The notes under the pieces are model-generated. The model worked only from the letters and a program-made list of their open reading frames with translations, had not been told where the DNA came from and did no database searches. Positions 23,014 through 30,939 of a stretch of 35,985 nucleotides of DNA are shown piece after piece. A program made the position numbers and the translations under genes. Source of the stretch: Novosphingobium sp. 17-62-19. Lineage in GTDB: Bacteria; Pseudomonadota; Alphaproteobacteria; Sphingomonadales; Sphingomonadaceae. Location of the stretch: NCBI RefSeq assembly GCF_002256775.1, contig NZ_NCII01000097.1, forward strand, positions 1 through 35,985, in the 5' to 3' direction. Position 1 is the stretch's first letter, and every line of letters begins with the position of its first letter.

Positions 23014-24411
23014 ATGCTTGACTGGTTCGAAAAGGAAGCGCCGATCCGGCAAAAATTCAGCGTGTTGCTGGCCATCTACAGCGGGCTTGCATTGCTGGGC
23101 TTGGCGGGTACAATGCTTGCCGCCTTTGATCTGGCACCGATTGCAGTTTCGCTTGGTGTCTCGCTGATTGCTGTTTCCGCCATTGTTGGGACGTCGCTGA
23201 TCGCCAAGGATCGCGTGTGCCGACCTTACGTCAACACCGTGGTCCGCATGGAAGCCTTGGCAGCCGGCGATACCGACAGCCACATCCTTTACACCGACTA
23301 TCAGGATTGCGTCGGACGCATGACCAAAGCGATGGCTGCGTTCAGGGACAACGCGGTGGAAGTGCGCCGGGCCAAGGAAGCTCAGGAAAGCGTCGTCGGC
23401 GCATTGAAATCGTCGCTCAGCGATCTGGCTGACAACAAACTCGATTGCATGATTCATCAAAACTTCCCGGGCGGCTACGAGGAATTGCGCCTCGATTTCA
23501 ATCGCGCTGTGGAATCGCTGGCGGGCGCTATCACAAGCGTGAGCCAGACAGCACAAACCGTTCTTGTCGGGGCCGAGGAGATCAACAAGGCGTCGGATGA
23601 TCTGGCCCGGCGCAATGAACAGCAGGCCGCAAGCGTCGAGGAAACCTCCGTAGCACTCAATCAGGTAACTCAAGGCGTCAACACGATGGCCCGCTCGGCA
23701 ACCGAGGCGCAAAGCTCCATCGCCCAGACGCACGAAGAAGCCAGCAATGGTGGCGCGGTTGTCGAAAAAGCTGTCGATGCAATGGCTGCCATCGCCAAGT
23801 CAGCAGACGAGATCGGCCAGATCATCGGCTTGATCGATGGCATTGCCTTTCAGACCAACCTTCTGGCGCTCAATGCCGGTGTCGAAGCGGCGCGCGCTGG
23901 CGATGCGGGTAAGGGGTTCGCCGTCGTCGCCACCGAAGTGCGCGCACTGGCACAGCGATCGGCTGACGCCGCCCGCGATATTCGCGCATTGATTTCCACA
24001 TCCAGCGTGCAGGTTGCATCCGGCGTGGACCTCGTGGGGCAGGCCGGGACAGTCTTGTCCGGGATTGTCAGCCGGGTCGGGGAAATCAACGGCTTGGTTG
24101 CGGCAATTGCCGCCAATGCGCATGGTCAGGCAGATAGTCTTCAGCAAGTGAATGCGGCTGTGGGAGATGTTGATCGCGTAACGCAACAGAATGCCGCGAT
24201 GGTGGAGGAGTCCACGGCGGCCGCGCGGTCCCTTTCGCAGGAAGCCACCGAGCTTGCCGAAGTGGTGCAACGGTTCGATACAGGCAGGCGTGCCCAGACT
24301 GTAAAGTCCTTGTCCACCCGCAAACCCGCTGCTGCTCCTGCACCGCGCTATCCGACGGCTGGGAACGCCGCTCTAAAGATAAACAACGACGTCGATTGGT
24401 CGGAGTTCTGA
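23014..24411 (+). CDS. Methyl-accepting chemotaxis protein without periplasmic sensor domain
   Basis: A 465-residue chemoreceptor. Two adjacent membrane segments (about 15-37 and 41-64) form a hairpin with almost no periplasmic loop, so the usual ligand-binding domain is absent. A HAMP-like linker (about 65-115) and coiled coils lead to the signalling tip [20 protein letters not shown], followed by [20 protein letters not shown], which contacts CheA and CheW. The last residues, DVDWSEF, resemble the xWxxF tail that docks CheR/CheB. The frame is open to 22825, but the ATG at 23014 starts just before the first membrane segment. No other che gene is nearby. Confidence 0.92.
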   Translation: MLDWFEKEAPIRQKFSVLLAIYSGLALLGLAGTMLAAFDLAPIAVSLGVSLIAVSAIVGTSLIAKDRVCRPYVNTVVRMEALAAGDTDSHILYTDYQDCVGRMTKAMAAFRDNAVEVRRAKEAQESVVGALKSSLSDLADNKLDCMIHQNFPGGYEELRLDFNRAVESLAGAITSVSQTAQTVLVGAEEINKASDDLARRNEQQAASVEETSVALNQVTQGVNTMARSATEAQSSIAQTHEEASNGGAVVEKAVDAMAAIAKSADEIGQIIGLIDGIAFQTNLLALNAGVEAARAGDAGKGFAVVATEVRALAQRSADAARDIRALISTSSVQVASGVDLVGQAGTVLSGIVSRVGEINGLVAAIAANAHGQADSLQQVNAAVGDVDRVTQQNAAMVEESTAAARSLSQEATELAEVVQRFDTGRRAQTVKSLSTRKPAAAPAPRYPTAGNAALKINNDVDWSEF

Positions 24412-24419
24412 ATGCCAGA

Positions 24420-24773
24420 CTACTGCTGAAACGCCACGACCTTGACCGTGAGCGACACCTTGTTCGCCTGCACTTCAAACAACAGGTCGATATTGGGATG
24501 CGCGCCGGGCCGCACCTTGGCATCCGCTGTATGCTCGCCAAATACCGCAAGCCCATGTTCGGCGGCTTCCGGCGTCAACGCACCAAAGTTTTGGCCAAGA
24601 TACTGGTAGACTGAAAGCGAGCCTTGCTTGCCCGGTTCGTTGGGGATGCTTGCCACCACTTCACCGCTGGCGTCGATCAGGTCTATCCGGGCGATACCTT
24701 CGATGGAGGGAAGTTGCGCAAGGTTGTCCTTGAACGATGCGCCCGCCTGAATCCTCGACTGCATATTGTCCAT
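24420..24773 (-). CDS. Small protein of unknown function downstream of panC (DUF2322-like?)
   Basis: A 117-residue soluble protein. It begins with a short helical stretch (SFKDNLAQLPSIEGIARIDL), then IDASGEVVASIPNEPGKQGS and a conserved-looking GLAVFGEHTADAKVRPGAHP with NIDLL. From memory this resembles DUF2322, but that assignment is tentative. It starts four bases after the panC stop, with any ribosome-binding site inside the end of panC, so it is the second gene of a panC operon. It is convergent with the chemoreceptor gene (eight bases between stops). Nothing in it points to a role in pantothenate synthesis. Confidence 0.7.
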   Translation of the reverse strand: MDNMQSRIQAGASFKDNLAQLPSIEGIARIDLIDASGEVVASIPNEPGKQGSLSVYQYLGQNFGALTPEAAEHGLAVFGEHTADAKVRPGAHPNIDLLFEVQANKVSLTVKVVAFQQ

Positions 24774-24777
24774 AAAA

Positions 24778-25632
24778 TCAGCCTACACCCATGTTGTCTA
24801 TCAGCCGCGCCGCGCCGATGCGGGCAGCCACGAGAAGCCGGGCCTTGCGCCCGCCCCATGCGAACAGGTTTTCCAGCGTCGCTGCATCGCGCAGATCTCC
24901 GTAGTCGACCGAATTGAACCCGGCGGCAAGGATTTCGGCCTTCATCGTATCGAGACTTTCGGTCACGTCTGCCCCGCCTTCGATCGCGGCAATGGCGCGC
25001 CGCATGGCGGCCGAAAGCTGCGCAGCCTGTTCGCGCTCGGCATCGGTCAGGTACTGGTTGCGGCTGCTCAGCGCGAGGCCGCTGGCTTCGCGCACCGTTT
25101 CCACGCCGATGATGTTGTCCACATGCGGCAGCGTCAGGTCCAGATCGCTGGCCATGCGGCGGATTACCGCCAGTTGCTGCCAGTCCTTTTCGCCAAACAG
25201 CGCAAAATCGGGCCGGACCTGATTGAACAGCTTGCACACCACCGTGGCCACGCCATCAAAATGGCCGGGCCGTGCGGCACCGCAAGCCACCTCGCTCACG
25301 CCCGAAACGCTGATATTCGTCGCGTAACCTTCGGGGTACATCTGGTCCACCGTGGGCGCCCAGAGAATGGCCACGCCCTCTGCCTCCAGCAGCGCGGCAT
25401 CGGCCGCCATACGGCGCGGATAGGCGTCCAGATCCTCGGTCGGGCCGAATTGACGTGGATTGACGAAGATCGAGGCGATGACGTGGTCAGCGCGGGCGCG
25501 TGCCTCGCGCACAAGCGTCAGGTGCCCTTCATGCAGCGCGCCCATTGTGGGCACGAAGGCGGTGGTTTTTCCCCCGATTTTAAGCGCGTCGACGGCCTTG
25601 CGCAGGTCTTCCAGCCGGTTGATCGTTTGCAC
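24778..25632 (-). CDS. panC: Pantothenate synthetase
   Basis: A 284-residue enzyme that condenses pantoate and beta-alanine with ATP, the last step to pantothenate and hence CoA. The nucleotidyltransferase motif is FVPTMGALHEGHLTLV near the N-terminus, followed by SIFVNPRQFGPTEDLDAYPR, FDGVATVVCKLFNQVRPD and GEKDWQQLAVIRRM, and SSRNQYL near the KMSKS-equivalent loop. The start is a GTG at 25632 (VQTINRLEDLRKAV), with GGAG about twelve bases upstream. The same frame is open much further upstream, but only as antisense of mipZ. It is divergent from mipZ and followed at once by a small gene. Confidence 0.94.
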   Translation of the reverse strand: MQTINRLEDLRKAVDALKIGGKTTAFVPTMGALHEGHLTLVREARARADHVIASIFVNPRQFGPTEDLDAYPRRMAADAALLEAEGVAILWAPTVDQMYPEGYATNISVSGVSEVACGAARPGHFDGVATVVCKLFNQVRPDFALFGEKDWQQLAVIRRMASDLDLTLPHVDNIIGVETVREASGLALSSRNQYLTDAEREQAAQLSAAMRRAIAAIEGGADVTESLDTMKAEILAAGFNSVDYGDLRDAATLENLFAWGGRKARLLVAARIGAARLIDNMGVG

Positions 25633-25731
25633 CTTGGCACCCACTCCACTAAGTCGGAACAGATGGGCGATAGGGGGGCCGGCGGCCTCTCGCAAGCCCG
25701 CCCGACGCATCTGATCAAGAGAGAAAAGACC

Positions 25732-26385
25732 TTGTCCACTGGCCCGCATCGCATCGTCTTCGCCAACGAAAAGGGCGGAACCGGCAAATCCACCACAGCG
25801 GTCCACGTCGCCATTGCGCTGGCCTGCCAAGGTGCGCGGGTGGCGACGATCGATCTCGATTCCCGCCAGCGAACGATGCACCGCTATTTTGAAAACCGCG
25901 CCGAAACCATGCGCCGCCGCGACATTTCGCTGCCCTCCGCCACGTTCGAGGTCTATTCGGGCGACAGTATCGAAGAACTGGACGCGATGACCGCGCGGCT
26001 GGCCGAAGCCCACGATTTCCTGATTTTCGACACGCCGGGCCGCGATGATCCCCTCGCCCGCCATGTCGCTACCCGCGCCGATACGCTGGTGACCCCGCTG
26101 AATGACAGCTTTGTGGACTTCGACCTGATCGGACAGGTGGACGCCGAAACATTCAAGGTCCGCCGCCTTTCGTTCTACGCCGAACTCATCTGGGAGGCGC
26201 GCAAGAAGCGGGCGATGGCAACGATCAAGGATGCGCGCCGGGAAATGGATTGGGTGGTCGTGCGCAACCGCACCGGCTTTACCGAAGCGCGCAACCAGAA
26301 GCGCATCGACACCGCGCTGACCGAGCTTTCCAAGCGTGTAGGTCACATTGGTCGGCGGATTGAACCTGCCGAAGCTGAATCCTGA
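25732..26385 (+). CDS. mipZ: MipZ-type division-plane ATPase, C-terminus lost by out-of-frame deletion
   Basis: A ParA/MinD-superfamily ATPase. MipZ forms gradients from ParB at the poles and inhibits FtsZ, placing division at mid-cell. The Walker A is NEKGGTGKST around residues 12-21, and DLDSRQRT at 41-48 and LVTPLNDSFVDFDL are MipZ signatures. EARNQKRIDTALTELSKRVG also matches the family. After RVG the frame ends in 13 unrelated residues at 26385. The +1 frame encodes LVGGLNLPKLNPELPLDAPK and ends at TGA 26438-26440, resembling a MipZ C-terminus that lacks about 45 residues. The start is a TTG at 25732 with AGAGAGAA upstream, before MSTGPHRIVFANEKGG. The next gene starts at 26440, overlapping that older stop. 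Confidence 0.85.
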   Translation: MSTGPHRIVFANEKGGTGKSTTAVHVAIALACQGARVATIDLDSRQRTMHRYFENRAETMRRRDISLPSATFEVYSGDSIEELDAMTARLAEAHDFLIFDTPGRDDPLARHVATRADTLVTPLNDSFVDFDLIGQVDAETFKVRRLSFYAELIWEARKKRAMATIKDARREMDWVVVRNRTGFTEARNQKRIDTALTELSKRVGHIGRRIEPAEAES

Positions 26386-26440
26386 ACTGCCTCTAGATGC
26401 ACCTAAAAGCACCAAGACTGCACTTGAGAGCGCTGCCTGA
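26386..26440 (+). pseudogene. mipZ: Remnant of the mipZ C-terminal coding frame
   Basis: Downstream of the premature stop, the +1 frame (from about 26348) stays open and reads like the end of a ParA-type protein, LNPELPLDAPKSTKTALESA. Its TGA overlaps the ATG of the J-domain gene in a TGATG arrangement. It would be translated only if the frame were restored. Confidence 0.55.
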
Positions 26441-26730
26441 TGGTCAAACTGCTCACGATCGTCGCCTTGGCGTGCGTTGCTTGCAAGCTGCTCGCCGGGC
26501 GATGGCCGTGGGAACTTCTGGCAGGCGATCCGCGCGACCGGAACGAGAAGAAAGCGCGCAATCTGCTCGGCCTGTCACGCGATGCCGCCTATGATGACGT
26601 GATCGAAGCGCATCGCCGCCTGATCCAGAAAGTCCACCCCGACCGCGGCGGCACCAACGAAGCCGTCCACGAAGCCAACGCCGCGCGCGACCTTCTCCTT
26701 GCCCGCCTGTCCGACCAGCGCGATTCCTGA
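26440..26730 (+). CDS. Membrane-anchored J-domain protein (Pam18/TIM14-like layout)
   Basis: A 96-residue protein with one N-terminal membrane segment (LLTIVALACVACKLLAG) and a C-terminal J-domain with the HPD motif at residues 66-68 (KVHPDRGGT). J-domains stimulate Hsp70 ATPase; the membrane-plus-J layout is like mitochondrial Pam18 and its alphaproteobacterial relatives. The ATG overlaps the original mipZ stop (TGATG), so its translation was probably coupled to mipZ. The phosphoglucomutase gene starts six bases after its stop. The partner Hsp70 could be DnaK or the HscC-type protein 2.5 kb downstream. Confidence 0.85.
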   Translation: MVKLLTIVALACVACKLLAGRWPWELLAGDPRDRNEKKARNLLGLSRDAAYDDVIEAHRRLIQKVHPDRGGTNEAVHEANAARDLLLARLSDQRDS

Positions 26731-26736
26731 TCGCGC

Positions 26737-28158
26737 ATGACGGGGCATAAATTTCACCCCTCGATCCTGCGCGAATACGACATTCGCGGCGTTTTCGGCG
26801 AGACGCTGTCAGTGGAAGATGCACATGCCGTGGGGCGCAGTTTTGGCACTGTGGTGCGGCAGCGCGGCGGTACGCGGGTCGCGGTGGGCTATGACGGGCG
26901 GCTCAGTTCGCCGGTGCTGGAACACGCGCTGGTTGAAGGGTTGCGTGCCAGTGGCGTGGATGTGGTGCGGATCGGGCTTGGCCCAAGTCCGATGCTGTAT
27001 TTTGCGGCTACGCCTGCCGCAAAAGCCCTATTTCCAGAGGTACAGGGCGGCGTTCACGTAACCGGTAGCCACAATCCCGCCAATCACAATGGCTTCAAGA
27101 TGGTACTTGAAGGGGCTGCGTTCTTTGGGGCCGACATAGTCGATCTCGGGCGCATCACCGATGAAGCCGCGTGGGTGAGCGGCAACGGGGGCGTCCATCA
27201 CGCCGACGTTGCCGAAGCCTATGTCGACTGCCTGCTGGGTGCTCTCGATGGCGTCGCCACCGACGCTCTCAGCGCCATGCGCATCGGCTGGGATGCCGGG
27301 AACGGCGCGGCTGGTCCCATCGTCAACGCGCTGACTGCGCGCCTTCCCGGATACCATGTCCTTCTTCATACGAGCGTGGACGGCCATTTTCCCAACCATC
27401 ATCCTGATCCGACTGTGGAATCCAATCTCACCGATCTTCGCGCCGCTGTCGCGGAACAATGCCTCGACTTTGGAGTGGCATTCGACGGGGATGGCGACCG
27501 GATCGGTGCAGTGGACGCAAAAGGCCGGGTGATCTGGGGGGATCAGTTGCTGGGCATCTATGCGCAGGATCTGCTTCGCGAGCAGCCTGGATCAATGGTT
27601 ATCGGCGATGTGAAGGCCAGTTCCACGCTGTTTGAGCGCATTGCCGAGCTGGGCGGACAGCCGCTGATGTGGAAAACCGGGCACTCCCCACTAAAGTCCA
27701 AAATGAAGGAGACTGGTGCGCCGCTGGCCGGTGAGATGAGCGGGCACATGTTCTTTGCCGACAGATATTTCGGTTTTGACGACGCACTTTACGCCGCCGT
27801 GCGCCTGATAGCCGCGACGATCCGAATCGGAACCGCCCTGACTGCCCTGCGCGATGCGATGCCGGAACGTGTGGCCACGCCGGAATTGCGCTTTCAGGTG
27901 GACGAGGTGCGCAAGTTTGCAGCAGTGGACGAAGTGCTGGGCCACCTGTTGGCCGATGGCGTGCCGGTAAATCAGATTGACGGCGTGCGCGTGGAAACGC
28001 CCGATGGCTGGTGGTTGCTGCGCGCATCGAACACGCAGGATGTGTTGGTCGTGCGCGCCGAAAGCAAAAGCGACGAGGGCCTTGCCAGCCTCCTTGTGGA
28101 AGTGGACAGGCGCCTCGCCGCTGTAGGGCTGATGCGCGGCCCACAGGCCACGCACTGA
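26737..28158 (+). CDS. Phosphoglucomutase/phosphomannomutase
   Basis: A 473-residue alpha-D-phosphohexomutase that interconverts 1- and 6-phosphates of glucose or mannose, feeding nucleotide-sugar and exopolysaccharide synthesis. The phosphoserine loop is VTGSHNPANHNGFK (Ser111), the Mg2+ loop FDGDGDR is at 249-255, the sugar-binding GEMSGH at 332-337, and the phosphate-binding loop near RASNTQDVLVVRAES. This is the bifunctional PMM/PGM (AlgC/ManB/PgmG) layout, and substrate preference cannot be told by eye. It follows the J-domain gene by six bases with no clear ribosome-binding site, implying coupling. It converges on the BON gene without a visible terminator. Confidence 0.92.
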   Translation: MTGHKFHPSILREYDIRGVFGETLSVEDAHAVGRSFGTVVRQRGGTRVAVGYDGRLSSPVLEHALVEGLRASGVDVVRIGLGPSPMLYFAATPAAKALFPEVQGGVHVTGSHNPANHNGFKMVLEGAAFFGADIVDLGRITDEAAWVSGNGGVHHADVAEAYVDCLLGALDGVATDALSAMRIGWDAGNGAAGPIVNALTARLPGYHVLLHTSVDGHFPNHHPDPTVESNLTDLRAAVAEQCLDFGVAFDGDGDRIGAVDAKGRVIWGDQLLGIYAQDLLREQPGSMVIGDVKASSTLFERIAELGGQPLMWKTGHSPLKSKMKETGAPLAGEMSGHMFFADRYFGFDDALYAAVRLIAATIRIGTALTALRDAMPERVATPELRFQVDEVRKFAAVDEVLGHLLADGVPVNQIDGVRVETPDGWWLLRASNTQDVLVVRAESKSDEGLASLLVEVDRRLAAVGLMRGPQATH

Positions 28159-28165
28159 TCAACAA

Positions 28166-29017
28166 TCAGGCGGCGGTCGATTTGCTTCCGCCACCCCAGC
28201 CGATGGTTCCGCCTTCACGCACAGCCTCGCGGTTGTCCGCCGATCCGGTGGTGGTGACGCGGAGATTATTCTGCACATGCTTCACGCCGCTGATGTCATC
28301 GACACAGTCTTCGGCCCGACGCTTTTCCATGCGTGTGCTGACGGTTCCCGTCAGGGTTACTTCACCCTCATCCACCGCAACCGAAATTTGCCGAGCATCG
28401 ACCAGCGGATGATCGGTCAGCCGATCATTGGCATCCTCACGAATGCGCTCGTCCGAACGCGTGTAGTCGCCCGGCCCGCGACCGCGATGGTCCTGTTCGC
28501 GGCGGCGTTCGGCATCGTCATCGCCGAACCAGCTGCGCACTTCATCGACCGCGCGATCCATGAAGCCGCGCGGGTCATCCTCGCGATAGGCACCGCCGCC
28601 GCTGTAGCCCGCGCCACCGCCGGGATACCCTGCACGACCGCCCCAGGCGCCGATGCCCTGGCCATAGTCGGATGACGTGAACCAGCCGGCACCGTTGGTG
28701 CTACGGTTGCCATGGGCGTCCTGCCAGCGTGAACGGCCAGTGCTCCCGGACTGACCATATGCGTTCTGCCCGCTGTAGTGACGGTCGCCGACCTCCCAAT
28801 CGCGTGTGCGCTGATCACCGCGCATGTCATCGCGTCCATAAGAGCCGCGCCCGTAGGAATCCGTGGGCGTTGCAGCCCCGGTCGTGCCGGAACGCTCCCA
28901 GCGGTCGCGTCCATACTCACCGGAATAGTCGCTGCGGGAATGATCATCGCCTGCCATGCGGTTGCGGCGCTCTTCGTCCCAGCGGTCTCGCGATTCCCAG
29001 TCGAAGCGGTTTGCCAT
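28166..29017 (-). CDS. BON-domain protein with long Gly/Tyr/Arg-rich disordered N-terminus
   Basis: A 283-residue protein without signal peptide. Residues 1-150 are low-complexity, full of Arg, Gly, Tyr, Ser and Asp (for example GRGSYGRDDMRGDQRTRDWE, and later YPGGGAGYSGGGAYRED). A short helical part follows (FMDRAVDEVRSWFGDDDAER). A BON domain lies at about 195-260 (DANDRLTDHPLVDARQISVA, VDEGEVTLTGTVSTRMEKRR, VKHVQNNLRV). BON domains bind phospholipid or peptidoglycan in exported proteins such as OsmY; here the protein looks cytoplasmic. The ATG at 29017 has GAAGGAGAG upstream. An EcfG-like promoter about 70 bases upstream suggests general stress control. Confidence 0.85.
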   Translation of the reverse strand: MANRFDWESRDRWDEERRNRMAGDDHSRSDYSGEYGRDRWERSGTTGAATPTDSYGRGSYGRDDMRGDQRTRDWEVGDRHYSGQNAYGQSGSTGRSRWQDAHGNRSTNGAGWFTSSDYGQGIGAWGGRAGYPGGGAGYSGGGAYREDDPRGFMDRAVDEVRSWFGDDDAERRREQDHRGRGPGDYTRSDERIREDANDRLTDHPLVDARQISVAVDEGEVTLTGTVSTRMEKRRAEDCVDDISGVKHVQNNLRVTTTGSADNREAVREGGTIGWGGGSKSTAA

Positions 29018-29088
29018 TGTTGCTCTCCTTCAGTCTGGCATTCTGTCTGACCATCAAAAAGTGGCCTAAGACACTGTCCTGTAAAGAG

Positions 29089-29113
29089 AACGTATGCGGG
29101 CAAAGATGGTCCC
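29089..29113 (-). promoter_or_regulatory. EcfG-like promoter of the BON-domain gene (one mismatch)
   Basis: On the minus strand GGGAC (29109-29113), sixteen bases, then CGTT (29089-29092). It differs from GGAAC-N16-CGTT at one base and lies 72 bases upstream of the BON start. Confidence 0.5.
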
Positions 29114-29220
29114 CGGCGATCATCGCACGCATCAGGCACCTCGTCGCGCCATCGCTTTGCGCTTGCCAAATCCGCCGCCCCTGACGCATCACGCTTCGCC
29201 TTGAACGCGCAGGAAAACGA

Positions 29221-30939
29221 ATGCTCATCGGGATCGATCTGGGAACCACCAACAGCGCGGTGGCCCTTTGGCAGAACAACGAAAGCGGCGGTGAAGCCGT
29301 GCTCGTGCCCAATGCTTTGGGCGCGCTGCTGACGCCGTCCGCGGTTTCGGTTCTGCCTGATGGCAATACGCTGGTCGGCGCAGCCGCACTGGAGCGCATG
29401 GGCCTGAAGGACGGGGCGACCGCGACCAGTTTCAAGCGGCTGATGGGCACCGACCGCAAGCAGAAGCTGGGCAAGAAGGAGTTCTCTGCCGAGGAATTGT
29501 CGGCACTCGTCCTGATGTCCCTGCGCGATGATGTGACCGCACACACTGGCACGCGGCCGACCGAGGCGGTGATCACCGTGCCCGCCTATTTCAACGACCG
29601 CCAGCGTAAGGCCACGCGCCGTGCGGGCGAGCTGGCGGGCCTTACCGTGCGCCGCCTGATCAACGAACCCACCGCCGCCGCGCTGGCCTTTGGCCTGCAG
29701 GACAAGGAAGAGCGCGAGCCGTTTCTGGTGTTCGATCTGGGCGGGGGCACGTTTGACGTTTCGATTGTCGAGATGTTCGAGGGCATTGTAGAGGTGCGCG
29801 CCTCTGCCGGAGACAACCGGCTGGGCGGCGATGATTTCAACAGTGCGATTGCCACGGCGGTGCGTGGCAGGCTCGACCCCGATGGCCTGCTGGGAAAGAT
29901 TGACGAGCGCCGCGCCGAGGCGCTGCTTTTGCAAGCAGCCGAGCGCACCAAACGGGGGTTGAGCGAGGGGCAAGAGGCGGAATTTGCGCTGACCATCGGG
30001 GGCACGCGCCTATCCACCGCCGTTACTGCAAGCGAGTTCGAGGCACAGGCCGAAGGGCTGATCCGGCGCCTGCGCGATCCGGTGGTGCGCGCGCTGCGCG
30101 ACAGCCAGATCGATGCCGCATCCTTGAGCGAAGTGGTGCTGGTGGGTGGTGCAACCCGGATGCCGCTGGTGCGCAAGGCGATCACGCGGCTGTTCGGGCG
30201 GTTTCCCAATTCGTCAGTCCACCCCGATCATGCTGTGGCGCTGGGCGCGGCAATTCAGGGCGGGTTGATTGCGCGCGATGGCGGCCTTGAGGAAATCCGC
30301 ATTACCGATGTGTGCCCCTTCACGCTGGGGATCGAGACAGCGGAACATTCGGCACGCGGCACGGTGCAGCAGGGGCTGTTCTCCCCGATCATCGAGCGCA
30401 ACACCCCGGTGCCGGTCAGCCGTTCAGGCGTGTTCAGCACGATGGGCGATGGGCAGAAGCAGATCGAGGTGAAGATCTATCAAGGCGAGGCGCGCGAGGT
30501 TTCGGGCAATGTCCATCTGGGCCAGCTGAAGGTGCCGGTGCCGCCGCGCCCTGCGGGGGAGGTGGCCATCGATGTGCGCTTTTCCTATGACAGTTCGGGG
30601 CTGCTGGAGGTGGACGTGGAAGTGCCGCTGACTGGCGCGAAGCACAATCTGGTGATCATCGACGAAGAAGACCGCAAGGCCTCCAATGACCTTGATGCGC
30701 GGCGCAAGGCGCTGGCCGCGCTAAAGCAGCACCCGCGCGAGGAAGCGACCAACCAGATGCTGCTGGCACGGGCCGAGCGGTGTTATGAAGAGTTTCTGGG
30801 CGACGTGCGCGCGGTGGTGGGGGACCGCACGCGCATGTTCGTGACCGCGCTCGACAGCCAGGACCCGCGCCGCATTGCCGATGCGGCAGCCGACCTTTCC
30901 GGGCTGCTCGACATGCTTGAAGCGAACCCGCCGCTTTGA
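29221..30939 (+). CDS. hscC: HscC-type Hsp70 chaperone
   Basis: A 572-residue Hsp70. MLIGIDLGTTNSAVALW opens the ATPase domain, with AVITVPAYFNDRQRKATRRA, LVFDLGGGTFDVSIVEMF and EVVLVGGATRMPLVRKAI following. The substrate domain has VCPFTLGIET and VPVSRSGVFSTMGDGQKQIE. The lid is short and there is no EEVD-like tail. Size and companion gene fit HscC (Hsc62), a specialised Hsp70, rather than DnaK or HscA. The ATG at 29221 has AGGAAAA upstream. The next gene, encoding a J-like membrane protein, starts at a TTG overlapping the hscC stop, as expected for a chaperone and its dedicated co-chaperone. Confidence 0.92.
   Translation: MLIGIDLGTTNSAVALWQNNESGGEAVLVPNALGALLTPSAVSVLPDGNTLVGAAALERMGLKDGATATSFKRLMGTDRKQKLGKKEFSAEELSALVLMSLRDDVTAHTGTRPTEAVITVPAYFNDRQRKATRRAGELAGLTVRRLINEPTAAALAFGLQDKEEREPFLVFDLGGGTFDVSIVEMFEGIVEVRASAGDNRLGGDDFNSAIATAVRGRLDPDGLLGKIDERRAEALLLQAAERTKRGLSEGQEAEFALTIGGTRLSTAVTASEFEAQAEGLIRRLRDPVVRALRDSQIDAASLSEVVLVGGATRMPLVRKAITRLFGRFPNSSVHPDHAVALGAAIQGGLIARDGGLEEIRITDVCPFTLGIETAEHSARGTVQQGLFSPIIERNTPVPVSRSGVFSTMGDGQKQIEVKIYQGEAREVSGNVHLGQLKVPVPPRPAGEVAIDVRFSYDSSGLLEVDVEVPLTGAKHNLVIIDEEDRKASNDLDARRKALAALKQHPREEATNQMLLARAERCYEEFLGDVRAVVGDRTRMFVTALDSQDPRRIADAAADLSGLLDMLEANPPL

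Noticed and set aside
28417-29973. 518-codon minus-strand open frame across the BON gene and hscC
   Set aside because: Crosses two real genes on opposite strands and lacks protein-like features.
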